From positions 806,001 to 870,000 of the forward strand of contig NZ_JAHWXQ010000002.1 in assembly GCF_019336435.1 (NCBI RefSeq): 64,000 bases of DNA. The letters run 5' to 3'. A program made the translations under genes and the position numbers. Under the pieces are notes generated by a model. The model saw nothing but the letters and a program-made list of their open reading frames with translations, did no database searches and was not told the origin of the DNA. Shown piece by piece: positions 20,436-28,368 of this stretch; the stretch's first letter is position 1; every line of letters begins with the position of its first letter. The DNA is from Pontibacter populi. Lineage in GTDB: Bacteria > Bacteroidota > Bacteroidia > Cytophagales > Hymenobacteraceae.

Positions 20436-21350
20436 TTAATCATCTAAATCTCTTTTCGCTGCTATTCTTAGCTTTGCGCTCCTGGAGCGACTGTTAATCA
20501 GTAATTCTTCTTCTGTTGGCACCACCGGTTTCCGGCTGACTGCATCCAGCGGTTTTATTTCGTTACCAAACAGGTCTTTCTCAACTTCCCCGAAAAACTT
20601 GCCCTTGGCTATAAAGTTCTTTACCAACCGGTCTTCGAGAGAATGATAAGAGATCACTGCCAATCGTCCGCCCGGTTTCAGCACTTCGGCTGCCTGTACC
20701 AGCATCTCTTCCAGCGCCTTCATCTCGTCGTTTACTTCGATGCGGAGCGCCTGGAAAACCTGCGCCAGATATTTATTTTCTTTGCCTTTCGGCGTACAGG
20801 AACGTATTGCCTGTTTAAAGTCTTCTATCGTCTCGATCGGCTTGCGAGCCCGTTGTTCTACTATAGTTCTGGCCAATGTTTTGGCGTTTTTCACTTCGCC
20901 GTATATGCCAAAAATGCGGTGCAGCTGCTCTTCAGAGTAATTCTCTACTACTTCCTTCGCCGAATTGCCCTGATCATAGTCCATGCGCATATCCAGCGGG
21001 CCGTCAAAGCGGGTAGAAAAACCTCTGCTGCCTTCGTTAAACTGGTGCGATGAAACACCAAGGTCAGCCAAAATGCCATCCACTTCTTTTACACGATGCA
21101 GGCGCAGGTACTTTTTCAGGTCGCGGAAGTTGGCACGCACAAACTGAAAGTTTGGTCCCTCCAGCTTCTTCGACTGCTCTTCTGCATCCCGGTCCTGGTC
21201 AAAACTATAGAGCTTACCGGTTGTAAGCCTGCTAACTATAAGTGCTGAATGTCCGCCACCACCAAAGGTCACATCTACATACACACCGTCGGGTTTTATT
21301 GCCAGGGCATCAACCGACTCTTCCAACATTACGGGGCGATGGTATTCCAT
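20436..21350 (-). CDS. rsmH: 16S rRNA (cytosine1402-N4)-methyltransferase
   Basis: RsmH (MraW) methylates C1402 in the ribosomal P site. The 304-residue protein has the SAM-binding DVTFGGGGHSALI motif (about 27-39), ILADLGVSSHQF (about 93-104), the RGFSTRFDGPLDMRM signature and the SYHSLEDRLVK motif. It is the second dcw gene. Its start overlaps the mraZ stop by 1 bp, suggesting translational coupling. Confidence 0.97.
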   Translation of the reverse strand: MEYHRPVMLEESVDALAIKPDGVYVDVTFGGGGHSALIVSRLTTGKLYSFDQDRDAEEQSKKLEGPNFQFVRANFRDLKKYLRLHRVKEVDGILADLGVSSHQFNEGSRGFSTRFDGPLDMRMDYDQGNSAKEVVENYSEEQLHRIFGIYGEVKNAKTLARTIVEQRARKPIETIEDFKQAIRSCTPKGKENKYLAQVFQALRIEVNDEMKALEEMLVQAAEVLKPGGRLAVISYHSLEDRLVKNFIAKGKFFGEVEKDLFGNEIKPLDAVSRKPVVPTEEELLINSRSRSAKLRIAAKRDLDD

Positions 21351-21817
21351 TACAGCAACGGCTCCTTTTCTTCTTTATCTCCTAAGAACTTCTGCGCCAG
21401 CTGCGAGAAATTCTGCTGATCCTTGATCAGGAACTCTTCATATTTATCCGGGTTCCAGATCTCTACACGGTTACCCAGACCAACTATAATTACCTCTTTA
21501 TCCAGTTCAGCGAAGCGGGCCATAGTACGTGGCAGCACAAATCTCCCTGTTCCGTCCAGTTCAATCTCAGTGTTACCTCTAAAGAAGTTACGCTGAAAAT
21601 GACGGTACTCTTCGTTAAACTCATTCAGGCCGGCCACCTTATCGTAAATCACTTTCCACTCTGCCTTTGGGTATAATACCAGGCAAGGCTCAAAACCCCT
21701 CATCAGCACCACATGATTGCCAGACGCCTCCGGCAGGTTAGCTTTTATCTTTGCAGGTAAAACTAACCTTCCCTTTGGGTCAATTTTGCATTCAAATTCG
21801 CCAGACAGGAAGTTCAT
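21350..21817 (-). CDS. mraZ: Transcriptional regulator MraZ
   Basis: MraZ is a DNA-binding protein of the AbrB-like swapped-hairpin fold that regulates the dcw cluster in other bacteria. The 155-residue protein contains two copies of the domain: DPKGRLVLPAKIK (about 13-25) and LDGTGRFVLPRTM (about 87-99). It is first in the cluster. Just upstream are a consensus promoter and three decamer-spaced GTGG repeats, the expected form of an MraZ operator, so autoregulation is likely. Confidence 0.96.
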   Translation of the reverse strand: MNFLSGEFECKIDPKGRLVLPAKIKANLPEASGNHVVLMRGFEPCLVLYPKAEWKVIYDKVAGLNEFNEEYRHFQRNFFRGNTEIELDGTGRFVLPRTMARFAELDKEVIIVGLGNRVEIWNPDKYEEFLIKDQQNFSQLAQKFLGDKEEKEPLL

Positions 21818-21855
21818 GTTTTTCTTTAATTGGTCCGTATAGTTTTCGGAGTATA

Positions 21856-21885
21856 CAAATGTAACGATTCAACAAAACTCCGCAA
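21856..21885 (-). promoter_or_regulatory. Promoter of the dcw cluster
   Basis: On the minus strand TTG (21885-21883) is followed after 19 nt by TACATTTG (21863-21856). Transcription would start near 21849, about 32 nt before the mraZ ATG. The -33 element touches the first GTGG repeat. Confidence 0.65.
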
Positions 21886-21910
21886 CCACAATCTCCCACT
21901 TTTTACCACT
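21886..21910 (-). promoter_or_regulatory. MraZ-type operator: three GTGG repeats at exact 10-bp spacing
   Basis: The minus strand reads as three consecutive decamers, AGTGGTAAAA, AGTGGGAGAT and TGTGGTTGCG, so GTGG cores recur every 10 bp (plus-strand CCAC at 21886, 21896 and 21906). MraZ is known to bind short direct repeats with about one helical turn spacing ahead of mraZ. The array abuts the -33 element, which fits repression. Confidence 0.7.
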
Positions 21911-21911
21911 T

Positions 21912-21958
21912 TGTGGATAAATTACGGTAATCCACACCACTTATCCACATTATCCACA
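21912..21958. promoter_or_regulatory. Cluster of DnaA boxes upstream of mraZ
   Basis: There are three perfect DnaA boxes (TTATCCACA): one inverted at 21912-21920 and two in direct tandem at 21941-21949 and 21950-21958. A near match TAATCCACA lies at 21928-21936. An AT-rich stretch follows at 21976-22022. This could be DnaA control of the dcw promoter or part of a replication origin. Confidence 0.55.
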
Positions 21959-22110
21959 TACGTATCAACCCACTTTGGGTATAACTATATTTGAATATTT
22001 GAATGTAATCCACTATTATACGAGGCACAGCAAGTGTAAAAGACTATAAATCAATTTGTTAGCCATAACACAAAATCATCACCGGCAAGTGGTGTGGATT
22101 TCCACAGTAA

Positions 22111-22168
22111 AAGTGGAAGAAAGTGGGAGGCGTGGGGGAAAGTGGAAGACTTTACCCGAAAGCGTGGG
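22111..22168 (+). promoter_or_regulatory. Second GTGG repeat array, opposite orientation
   Basis: On the plus strand GTGG cores occur at 22113, 22123, 22132 and 22142 (spacing 10, 9, 10), with a further one at 22164. They lie about 300 bp upstream of mraZ and point away from it. The spacing mirrors the array at 21886-21910. No downstream plus-strand gene is visible for it to control. Confidence 0.4.
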
Positions 22169-22338
22169 GAAAGAGGGCAAAGTTTGCCAATTATAAGTAA
22201 TACACTAACTATAAACAGGTTAGCAAAAACAGCAGCACTCTTGCGCTGGTGGCTTAACAACTATAGCTGTGAAACAGGGAAAAACACTCTACCTCCAGCG
22301 CAGAATCAACTATAAAACCAACAGAAACAGACAACTAT

Positions 22339-22379
22339 AAACTAAAAAGGGGAGCTTTTGCAGCTCCCCTTTTTAGTTT
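22339..22379. terminator. Terminator after the 194-aa membrane-barrel gene
   Basis: The stem AAACTAAAAAGGGGAGC pairs with GCTCCCCTTTTTAGTTT around a short loop. A/T runs on both sides make it usable in both directions. It follows the minus-strand gene ending at 22402. Confidence 0.8.
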
Positions 22380-22401
22380 ATAGTTTGATCGTATCGTTTA
22401 T

Positions 22402-22986
22402 CTAAAATTTGAACCCGACATGCACGCCAATGGCAAATATGGGAGTACCATTTGTATAGTAATTATACCCAATCCGCCAGCCGGCTACCCCGCTTCTCAG
22501 GAAGTTAAAATCGTTTTCCATAAATCCATTAAAACCGATATCTGACGTACGAATGTGAGCAACCGATCCGTCTACAGTACCTTCTTCGGCATCAGAGTTA
22601 ATTTCAGAACGGTGCCTTGCCGCCCCTCCTACTCCTAAACGCAGGTTTATAGTTTCTTTCTGTATCAGATCGACGCTGGTTTCTAAGCCGCCCATGTAAA
22701 AGGTGTTTTTAATGGAATAGATCTCTTTGCCCTTGTCGTAACGGGAAGCAGTGAGCAACCCAAGGTTAAGACCTACTGCCACGCGCTCGCCTAGGTAATG
22801 GCTAAACTTATTATGAAACATAAGTCCCTGGCTGTCAAACTCCGATAGCCAGACAAAGCTTATGCCTGATACAAAGGTATTGGGATCTTTGCTGGTGGCA
22901 CGTTTATACCCATCGGCATAGCCGTTAAAACTGGCTAAAACAAAGAAACACAGCAAAGCAAAAGAAACTACTATAGATTGGCGCAT
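22402..22986 (-). CDS. Exported protein of unknown function, probable small outer-membrane beta-barrel
   Basis: I do not recognise the family. The 194-residue protein starts with a clear signal peptide (hydrophobic VVSFALLCFFVLASF, cleavage near residue 25). The rest shows alternating hydrophobic and polar residues with many Gly and aromatic residues (GLNLGLLTASRY, LRLGVGGAAR, WRIGYNYYT). It ends in Phe (HVGFKF), as beta-barrel outer-membrane proteins often do. It stands alone between the dcw leader and the crt operon with its own terminator. The barrel assignment is inference. Confidence 0.6.
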   Translation of the reverse strand: MRQSIVVSFALLCFFVLASFNGYADGYKRATSKDPNTFVSGISFVWLSEFDSQGLMFHNKFSHYLGERVAVGLNLGLLTASRYDKGKEIYSIKNTFYMGGLETSVDLIQKETINLRLGVGGAARHRSEINSDAEEGTVDGSVAHIRTSDIGFNGFMENDFNFLRSGVAGWRIGYNYYTNGTPIFAIGVHVGFKF

Positions 22987-23114
22987 AAAGCTGCTGATAA
23001 GGATTAAAACGAGTTGATGAAGGTTCAGGCAAAGTTGCTAGTCATACGCAATCCAGATACCCACTGTTACACCCTGCTACATTAAAATATCCGACTATTT
23101 CAATGTAGCTATTT

Positions 23115-23807
23115 TCAGCGAATCTTTGCTTTGTATAATTGCCACCAGGGCAGGTAGGGTTTATCGTGATGCTCGTAGTGATACCCGAAAAAATAGCAGC
23201 TCAGAAATGCCCATAAGTGATTTTTACGCTGCGTTCCTGATTTATGCGGATTATCGGCTTCGTGTTCGCCACGGTGTGGCAGGTAGGTACCAAAGTAAAA
23301 GAGCTGAAACGTAGCAAATACGGCCGGCAACATCCAAAACATAATCACATTCTCCACCGGGAAAAAATACTTCAGCACATTAAATGTTATGGCCATCAGT
23401 AGAAGCTGCCACCATGTTATGTATTGCTTTAGAAAACTAACATACCATGGCCAGAAGGAGCCCTGATGATAATCCGGATCCTGCTCGGTAGCTACATGCT
23501 TGTGGTGCTGGTGATGGCGTGGCAGTAAACGTGGATACCAGTTATAGGCAAAAAGAAAAGCCGTTATAGTTCCTATAGTTCGGTTAAGCTTCGGCCGGCC
23601 GGGGGCAGCAACGCCGTGCATGGCATCGTGGGCAGTAATAAAAAGGCCGGTATATAAGTGCATCTGCACCAGCATGAAAAGGTAAGGCAGCGGCGAGGCA
23701 AAATCTATAGTATAGTTGGTCAGCAGAAAAACCAGCAATCCAACCCAGCAACAAACTATAGTTGCTGCAATTACAATCCCACGGGTATCTCTTTTTAAAG
23801 CTGGCAT
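23115..23807 (-). CDS. crtW: Beta-carotene ketolase (CrtW-type)
   Basis: This is a membrane di-iron oxygenase that adds 4/4'-keto groups to beta-carotene-type rings, leading to canthaxanthin or astaxanthin-type pigments. The 230-residue protein has the His motifs HDAMH (60-64), RHHQHHKH (97-104) with DPDYH, TYLPHRGEH, and the C-terminal HYEHHDKPYLPWWQL characteristic of CrtW. Four or more hydrophobic segments are present. It is the last gene of the crt operon, 21 nt after ispH. A generic fatty-acid desaturase is the alternative, but the YLPHR and PWWQL motifs favour CrtW. Confidence 0.87.
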   Translation of the reverse strand: MPALKRDTRGIVIAATIVCCWVGLLVFLLTNYTIDFASPLPYLFMLVQMHLYTGLFITAHDAMHGVAAPGRPKLNRTIGTITAFLFAYNWYPRLLPRHHQHHKHVATEQDPDYHQGSFWPWYVSFLKQYITWWQLLLMAITFNVLKYFFPVENVIMFWMLPAVFATFQLFYFGTYLPHRGEHEADNPHKSGTQRKNHLWAFLSCYFFGYHYEHHDKPYLPWWQLYKAKIR

Positions 23808-23828
23808 GTGCGCTCGTGCAGAACCTGT

Positions 23829-24680
23829 TTATACTTCAAGTTTAAGCAAACTATCTCTAACCTGCTCCATCAGCCACATTGGTGTAGATGTTGCTCCGCA
23901 AATACCAACTGTATCGCCGGCTTTAAACCAGTCCTGCTGCAACTCTTCTGCTTTCGAAATAAAGTACGAATCCGGATTGGTGTTCTTGCACACCTGGTAC
24001 AGCACCTTTCCATTGGATGACTTGGTACCTGACACAAAAACGATCTTAGTGAACTGCGCAGCAAACTTACGGAGTTCTTTATCGCGATTAGAAACCTGCC
24101 GGCAAATAGTGTCATTAGCATCTACTTCATACCCTTTGGTTTCGAGCTGATCCTTGATACTATAGAAATTATCAGTGCTTTTGGTGGTCTGGCTGTAGAG
24201 CGTGATTTTAGAGGGCAACTCATGCTGAAGCAGTTCATCTATATTCTCGAAAACAACAGCCTTGTTATTTGTTTGCCCTAAAAGCCCCAGCACCTCTGCA
24301 TGGCCGTGTTTGCCATAAATAAAAATGCGGTCGTCTTTATCGTATGAGGATTTGATACGGTTCTGAAGTTTTAATACCACCGGGCAACTGGCATCGATCA
24401 GCGTCAGGTTATTGTTTAAGGCAGTCTGATACGTCTCAGGTGGCTCGCCATGCGCCCTGATCAGCACAGCTTCGTTTTGCAATTCCCTGAATTGTGTGTG
24501 GTCTATTATCCGTAAGCCGCGGTGCTGCAGACGTTGCACTTCCTCATCGTTATGTACAATATCGCCTAGACAATACAAATAGCCTTTCTCGTCCAGGATA
24601 TCTTCAGCCATCTGGATGGCATACACTACCCCAAAGCAAAATCCGGAGTTAGAATCGATGGTTACGTTAAGGCGCTGCAT
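23829..24680 (-). CDS. ispH: 4-hydroxy-3-methylbut-2-enyl diphosphate reductase
   Basis: IspH is the last enzyme of the non-mevalonate isoprenoid pathway and makes IPP and DMAPP. The 283-residue protein has the three cluster cysteines C15, C99 and C193 (compare C12/C96/C197 in E. coli) and the active-site histidines H43, H77 (RAHGEP) and H127 (KHGHAEV). Its placement inside the carotenoid operon ties precursor supply to pigment synthesis. Confidence 0.95.
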   Translation of the reverse strand: MQRLNVTIDSNSGFCFGVVYAIQMAEDILDEKGYLYCLGDIVHNDEEVQRLQHRGLRIIDHTQFRELQNEAVLIRAHGEPPETYQTALNNNLTLIDASCPVVLKLQNRIKSSYDKDDRIFIYGKHGHAEVLGLLGQTNNKAVVFENIDELLQHELPSKITLYSQTTKSTDNFYSIKDQLETKGYEVDANDTICRQVSNRDKELRKFAAQFTKIVFVSGTKSSNGKVLYQVCKNTNPDSYFISKAEELQQDWFKAGDTVGICGATSTPMWLMEQVRDSLLKLEV

Positions 24681-24687
24681 ATACAGA

Positions 24688-25386
24688 TTATACAGCTGAT
24701 GGCTGATATTGTTTTAAACTCAACTTATCACGCAAACCCTCATACATAGAGATAGTTAACAGCAGCATCAGCATAGAATACATGGTATCTTCAATGGGGA
24801 TAGAAACAAGGCGCAAACCAAGGTTATAGTTATCGTTATACCACACTACCGGAAGATAAGTCAACACACCGTTTACTATCAGAAATGGCAGCAGATGCAC
24901 CAGGTACGCCAGGTAAAAACGCCCAAGATACCTTGTACCGAAATAACGTAAATGTACCAGGTGCAAAATTGCGAGCAGCATAAACGTGATAGACGTGTAC
25001 CACTTTGCCATATTAAACACAGCTATAGCTGGCAACACAACCATCAACCCTAAGGCTATAGTTTTGACATAAGGCTGCAGCAGATCTCTGGTGATATAGG
25101 CATTGAGTACATCATAGATAAAAACGCAGGCATAGGGCACGGTGATAAAGAAAAGAACTTCCTCGAGGGGCAGGTTGAACAGGTAAATACCAGTCAGGTA
25201 TTCTTCGTTAAATCCCCAGATACCGTTTTTTGTAAACTGTACATCCCAAACTATAAATAACACCGCATTCACGAGTATAGCAGGCAGCAAAGCCGGCCAG
25301 TTCCTGTAAAATGCCACCTTCTTATCAAAAGATAAGAGCAGCGGAAACAGGATCGTAAAAATGTTCAGGTATAGATAGATGTACAC
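24688..25386 (-). CDS. Lycopene cyclase, CrtYc/CrtYd fused type
   Basis: This integral membrane cyclase converts the ends of lycopene to beta rings. The 232-residue protein contains two copies of the lycopene-cyclase domain, each with the acidic signature: PLEE at 73-76 and PIED at 197-200. About six to seven membrane helices are visible. This belongs to the CrtYc/Yd and fungal/archaeal-type cyclases, unrelated to plant or proteobacterial CrtY. It is followed by ispH after 7 nt. Confidence 0.88.
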   Translation of the reverse strand: MYIYLYLNIFTILFPLLLSFDKKVAFYRNWPALLPAILVNAVLFIVWDVQFTKNGIWGFNEEYLTGIYLFNLPLEEVLFFITVPYACVFIYDVLNAYITRDLLQPYVKTIALGLMVVLPAIAVFNMAKWYTSITFMLLAILHLVHLRYFGTRYLGRFYLAYLVHLLPFLIVNGVLTYLPVVWYNDNYNLGLRLVSIPIEDTMYSMLMLLLTISMYEGLRDKLSLKQYQPSAV

Positions 25387-25389
25387 TTT

Positions 25390-25458
25390 ATTTAATTATG
25401 AATTATGAATTATGAATTACGAATGTGTGGAATTAATCATTACTCATTCTTCATTAGC
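25390..25458. repeat. AT-rich repeats between the unknown crt-operon gene and lycopene cyclase
   Basis: The unit AATTATG is repeated three times, followed by a partly complementary CATTACTCATTCTTCATT stretch. It resembles the blocks used in the intra-operon hairpins at 4808, 34038 and 60151, but the pairing is poorer. Confidence 0.45.
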
Positions 25459-25460
25459 CA

Positions 25461-25994
25461 TTATATTTTCAGGCTTTTTAGCAGCTCTTTTTCTTCCGGA
25501 GTGCAGCGTTCTTTCTCTAACAGTACATTTCGCATCGTCTGGGCAAGTGCCGTATTTATTCCGGATTTCGGGTGTTCCACCAAGCCTTCAATAACTATAG
25601 CTTTGTCTTCAACCATGTGCTGACTCATGTTAAGATAACCCGGGATGTGGTACTCCACTATGAAGCGCAGAAACCTGATCTCGGGATTTTCCCTGTTCAG
25701 CGACACAGCTTCTTCAAACAAGTCCATGGCAGCGTTCAGGTGCTTCATTTTAAAATATGGATTCCAGACATACTTTGCCATTACAGCTTCTGAGGCGGCC
25801 TTATAGCTTAAAACCACCGGCTCCTGTCCAGTGTACTTTTCCATTTTGGCATAAAACTCCTTTGCAGCGTCTTCATCTTTACTGGCAGCCAGATATTCTA
25901 CACGGAGTTCAGACAATTTATAGTTTGTAGCTTTTGCAGCCTGAACTGCCGGCATGCACACTATAAGAAGGATGAATAGTAAAAGTCTGCTCAT
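25461..25994 (-). CDS. Exported helical protein of unknown function in the carotenoid operon
   Basis: I do not recognise a named family. The 177-residue protein has a signal peptide (MSRLLLFILLIVCMPAVQA) and a largely helical mature part (LSYKAASEAVMAKYVW, LNAAMDLFEEAVSLNRENPEIRF) that looks like one or two TPR-like helix pairs. It overlaps crtB by 1 nt, so it is translated as part of the operon. A periplasmic accessory role in pigment synthesis or deposition is inference from context alone. Confidence 0.65.
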   Translation of the reverse strand: MSRLLLFILLIVCMPAVQAAKATNYKLSELRVEYLAASKDEDAAKEFYAKMEKYTGQEPVVLSYKAASEAVMAKYVWNPYFKMKHLNAAMDLFEEAVSLNRENPEIRFLRFIVEYHIPGYLNMSQHMVEDKAIVIEGLVEHPKSGINTALAQTMRNVLLEKERCTPEEKELLKSLKI

Positions 25995-26827
25995 TAAATT
26001 GCGTTTAGTTGATACCTGAGATATGAACTGACCAATAGCGCCAGTTTTGTGTTATCAGGTACTCTTACGCGTTCAGTGAGAATGTGGGTTGCCGGCAGGT
26101 TCTGTATTTTGCGGAAAAGCTTCAGGTAATACTTGTACGCCAGGTACACGCCAAGGCGGGCTGTGCGGGGCAATTCCATAATCCCTTTGTAAGCGTCTTC
26201 AAAATCTTTGCAGATATCGGCTTCAATTTCTGACTTACTAATGTTATCGAATTGCTTAAAATCTACTTTCGGAAAATATACGCGGCCACGGTCCAGGTAG
26301 TCGCTCTGCATGTCGCGCAGGAAGTTTACTTTCTGGAAGGCTGATCCCAAACTACAGGCTGATCCTTTCAGGCGCTCAAACATGGTATCGTCGCCTTCAC
26401 AGAACACTTTCAGGCACATCAGCCCTACAACTTCGGCTGAGCCATAAATATAGTTGTCGTATAGTTGGTGGTCGTATTGCTGCTCTTCCAGGTCCATTTC
26501 CATGCTTCTCAGAAAGGCCTCGATGTACTCCAGGTCGATTTTATACTCATTTACCACACACTGAAAGGCATGCAGTACGGGGTTCAGGCTGATGCCTGTC
26601 GCTATGCTTTTATAGGTTTGTTCTTTAAACTCCTGCAGTAACTCCTTTTTATTATGTTCATGAAAAGTATCTACAATCTCATCGGCGCAGCGTACGAAAC
26701 CATAAATGGCATAAATCGGGAAGTGGAATTTCTGATGCAGCGTTCTGATGCCCAGCGTAAACGATGTGCTGTAAGCTTCAGTAAAGACTTTGCTGCATTT
26801 CAGGCAGGTCTGTTTAAATAAATCCAT
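25994..26827 (-). CDS. crtB: Phytoene synthase
   Basis: CrtB condenses two geranylgeranyl diphosphates to phytoene, the committed carotenoid step. The 277-residue protein has the two Asp-rich magnesium-binding motifs of squalene/phytoene synthases: CADEIVDT (47-54) and NFLRDMQSDYLDRGRVYFP (168-186). It lies 21 nt after crtI. The alternative, a squalene-synthase-like HpnC/D, is less likely next to crtI. Confidence 0.93.
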   Translation of the reverse strand: MDLFKQTCLKCSKVFTEAYSTSFTLGIRTLHQKFHFPIYAIYGFVRCADEIVDTFHEHNKKELLQEFKEQTYKSIATGISLNPVLHAFQCVVNEYKIDLEYIEAFLRSMEMDLEEQQYDHQLYDNYIYGSAEVVGLMCLKVFCEGDDTMFERLKGSACSLGSAFQKVNFLRDMQSDYLDRGRVYFPKVDFKQFDNISKSEIEADICKDFEDAYKGIMELPRTARLGVYLAYKYYLKLFRKIQNLPATHILTERVRVPDNTKLALLVSSYLRYQLNAI

Positions 26828-26848
26828 AGGCAGGCGTTAAGTACTTGA

Positions 26849-28339
26849 TTAAACTATAACAGGTGCTTTAAATTCTTTTGCGACTTCATTGGCTACTACC
26901 TGCCCTGATATAAGACTTGGCGGCACCCCTGGCCCCGGAACTGTAAGCTGGCCGGTATAAAACAGGTTCTTTACTTTTTTGCTTTTAAGGCTGGGCTTCA
27001 GAAGCGCGGTTTGGAGCAGGGTGTTTGCCAAACCATAGGCATTACCTTTAAAAGCATTGTAATCTTGTATAAAATCGTTGTGTGCGTAACTGCGCTTGTA
27101 ACTTACGAAGGGGCGTATCTCCTGGTTCGTCAGTTTCTCCAGCCTGTCCATCACCAGGTTATAGTATTTCTCTCTAACTTCTTCAGTATCCTTCAGCCCT
27201 GGCGCTACCGGTATCAATATAAACAGGTTCTCGCAGCCCTCAGGTGCTACAGTTGGGTCGGTTACAGATGGTGCCGATACATAAAATAAGGGTTTCGTTG
27301 GCCACGCCGGGTTGGTGTAGATTTCGTTGGCATGCGGTCCGAAATCTTCATCAAAGAACAAATTATGATGGTGCAGCTTTTTCAGACGCTTACTGATGCC
27401 CAGGTAAAAGATCAGAGAAGATGGTGCCATCACCCGCGTATTCCAATATTCATCCGAGTAGCTTTGGTATTGCGCAGGCAACAGGTTCTTTTCTACATGA
27501 TGGTAATCAGCGCTGGCAACTATAACTTCGGCTTCAAATACGTCGGTAGAAGTAACTATAGTTTTAGCCTCACTGTGTTCAACTATAATTTTCTGTACAT
27601 CCTGGTTATACTTAAACGTTACTCCTTTCTCTTCTGCCAACTGTACCATGCCTTCTATAATTTTATGCATACCACCCATCGGGTACCAGGTACCAAGGCT
27701 GATATCAGCATAGTTCATTAAACTATAAAGGGCGGGTGTATTTTCAGGCAGAGCTCCCAGAAACAGTATCGGAAACTCCATCAGTTTGATGATCTTCGGG
27801 TGAGAAAAGAAACGCCGGATATGTTTATGGAAAGACTGAAAAACATCCAGCCTGAGTACATCCAGCAATAATCGCAGGTTTATAAATTCGGTAACGGAAC
27901 GGCCCGGCTTGTAAACCAGCTGGTTTATACCAACTTCATATTTGTAAGCAGCCTGCTCCAGAAACCTGTCCAGCTGATGCGCGCTGCCTGGCTCCCACTT
28001 CTCAAAAAGGGCTTTGAGTTCATCTAAAGAGGCAGGCACATCTACAAAATCATCTTCCCCGAAAACTACAGTGTAGGACGGATCGAGCCTGACCAGATCA
28101 TAGTAAGCTGCCGTACTTTTACCAAACTTCCGGAAGTAAGACTCGAACACATCGGGCATCCAGTACCAGCTGGGGCCCATATCAAATGTGAAACCCTGTG
28201 CAGTAAAACTACGAGCGCGGCCACCAGGCGTACTGTTCTTTTCAAGTACAGTTACGTTGTAACCCTGGTTAGCCAAACTGGTAGCCGCGGATAATCCGGA
28301 GAAACCTGACCCAATTACAATTATATTTTTTTCATTCAT
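26849..28339 (-). CDS. crtI: Phytoene desaturase
   Basis: CrtI is an FAD-dependent desaturase that converts phytoene to lycopene. The 496-residue protein has the N-terminal dinucleotide fold VIGSGFSGLSAA (8-19), the RARSFTAQGFTFDMGPSWY segment and the C-terminal CrtI signature around LFYTGQLTVPGPGVPPSLISG. It lies between the ECF sigma gene and crtB in the carotenoid operon. Confidence 0.95.
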   Translation of the reverse strand: MNEKNIIVIGSGFSGLSAATSLANQGYNVTVLEKNSTPGGRARSFTAQGFTFDMGPSWYWMPDVFESYFRKFGKSTAAYYDLVRLDPSYTVVFGEDDFVDVPASLDELKALFEKWEPGSAHQLDRFLEQAAYKYEVGINQLVYKPGRSVTEFINLRLLLDVLRLDVFQSFHKHIRRFFSHPKIIKLMEFPILFLGALPENTPALYSLMNYADISLGTWYPMGGMHKIIEGMVQLAEEKGVTFKYNQDVQKIIVEHSEAKTIVTSTDVFEAEVIVASADYHHVEKNLLPAQYQSYSDEYWNTRVMAPSSLIFYLGISKRLKKLHHHNLFFDEDFGPHANEIYTNPAWPTKPLFYVSAPSVTDPTVAPEGCENLFILIPVAPGLKDTEEVREKYYNLVMDRLEKLTNQEIRPFVSYKRSYAHNDFIQDYNAFKGNAYGLANTLLQTALLKPSLKSKKVKNLFYTGQLTVPGPGVPPSLISGQVVANEVAKEFKAPVIV

Positions 28340-28368
28340 AAAAGGAATTCAGGCGCTTGTGTTATCTG

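Larger units (their letters stand above)
21818..22401. other. Gene-free dcw leader region (about 580 nt)
   Basis: No convincing gene is present; the two short open frames are Trp/Arg-rich or overlap the repeats. It holds the dcw promoter, the MraZ-type operator, DnaA boxes, the second GTGG array, four AACTATA half sites (22206, 22259, 22308, 22331) and the terminator at 22339-22379. Confidence 0.7.

Noticed and set aside
21912..22022. Firm call of oriC
   Set aside because: DnaA boxes and an AT-rich stretch are present, but no dnaA gene, skew change or origin neighbours can be shown in this window, so it is kept only as a hypothesis.
22051..22260. 69-codon minus frame with a hydrophobic stretch in the dcw leader
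   Set aside because: It is built from the reverse of the GTGG array and simple sequence; composition does not look like a protein.
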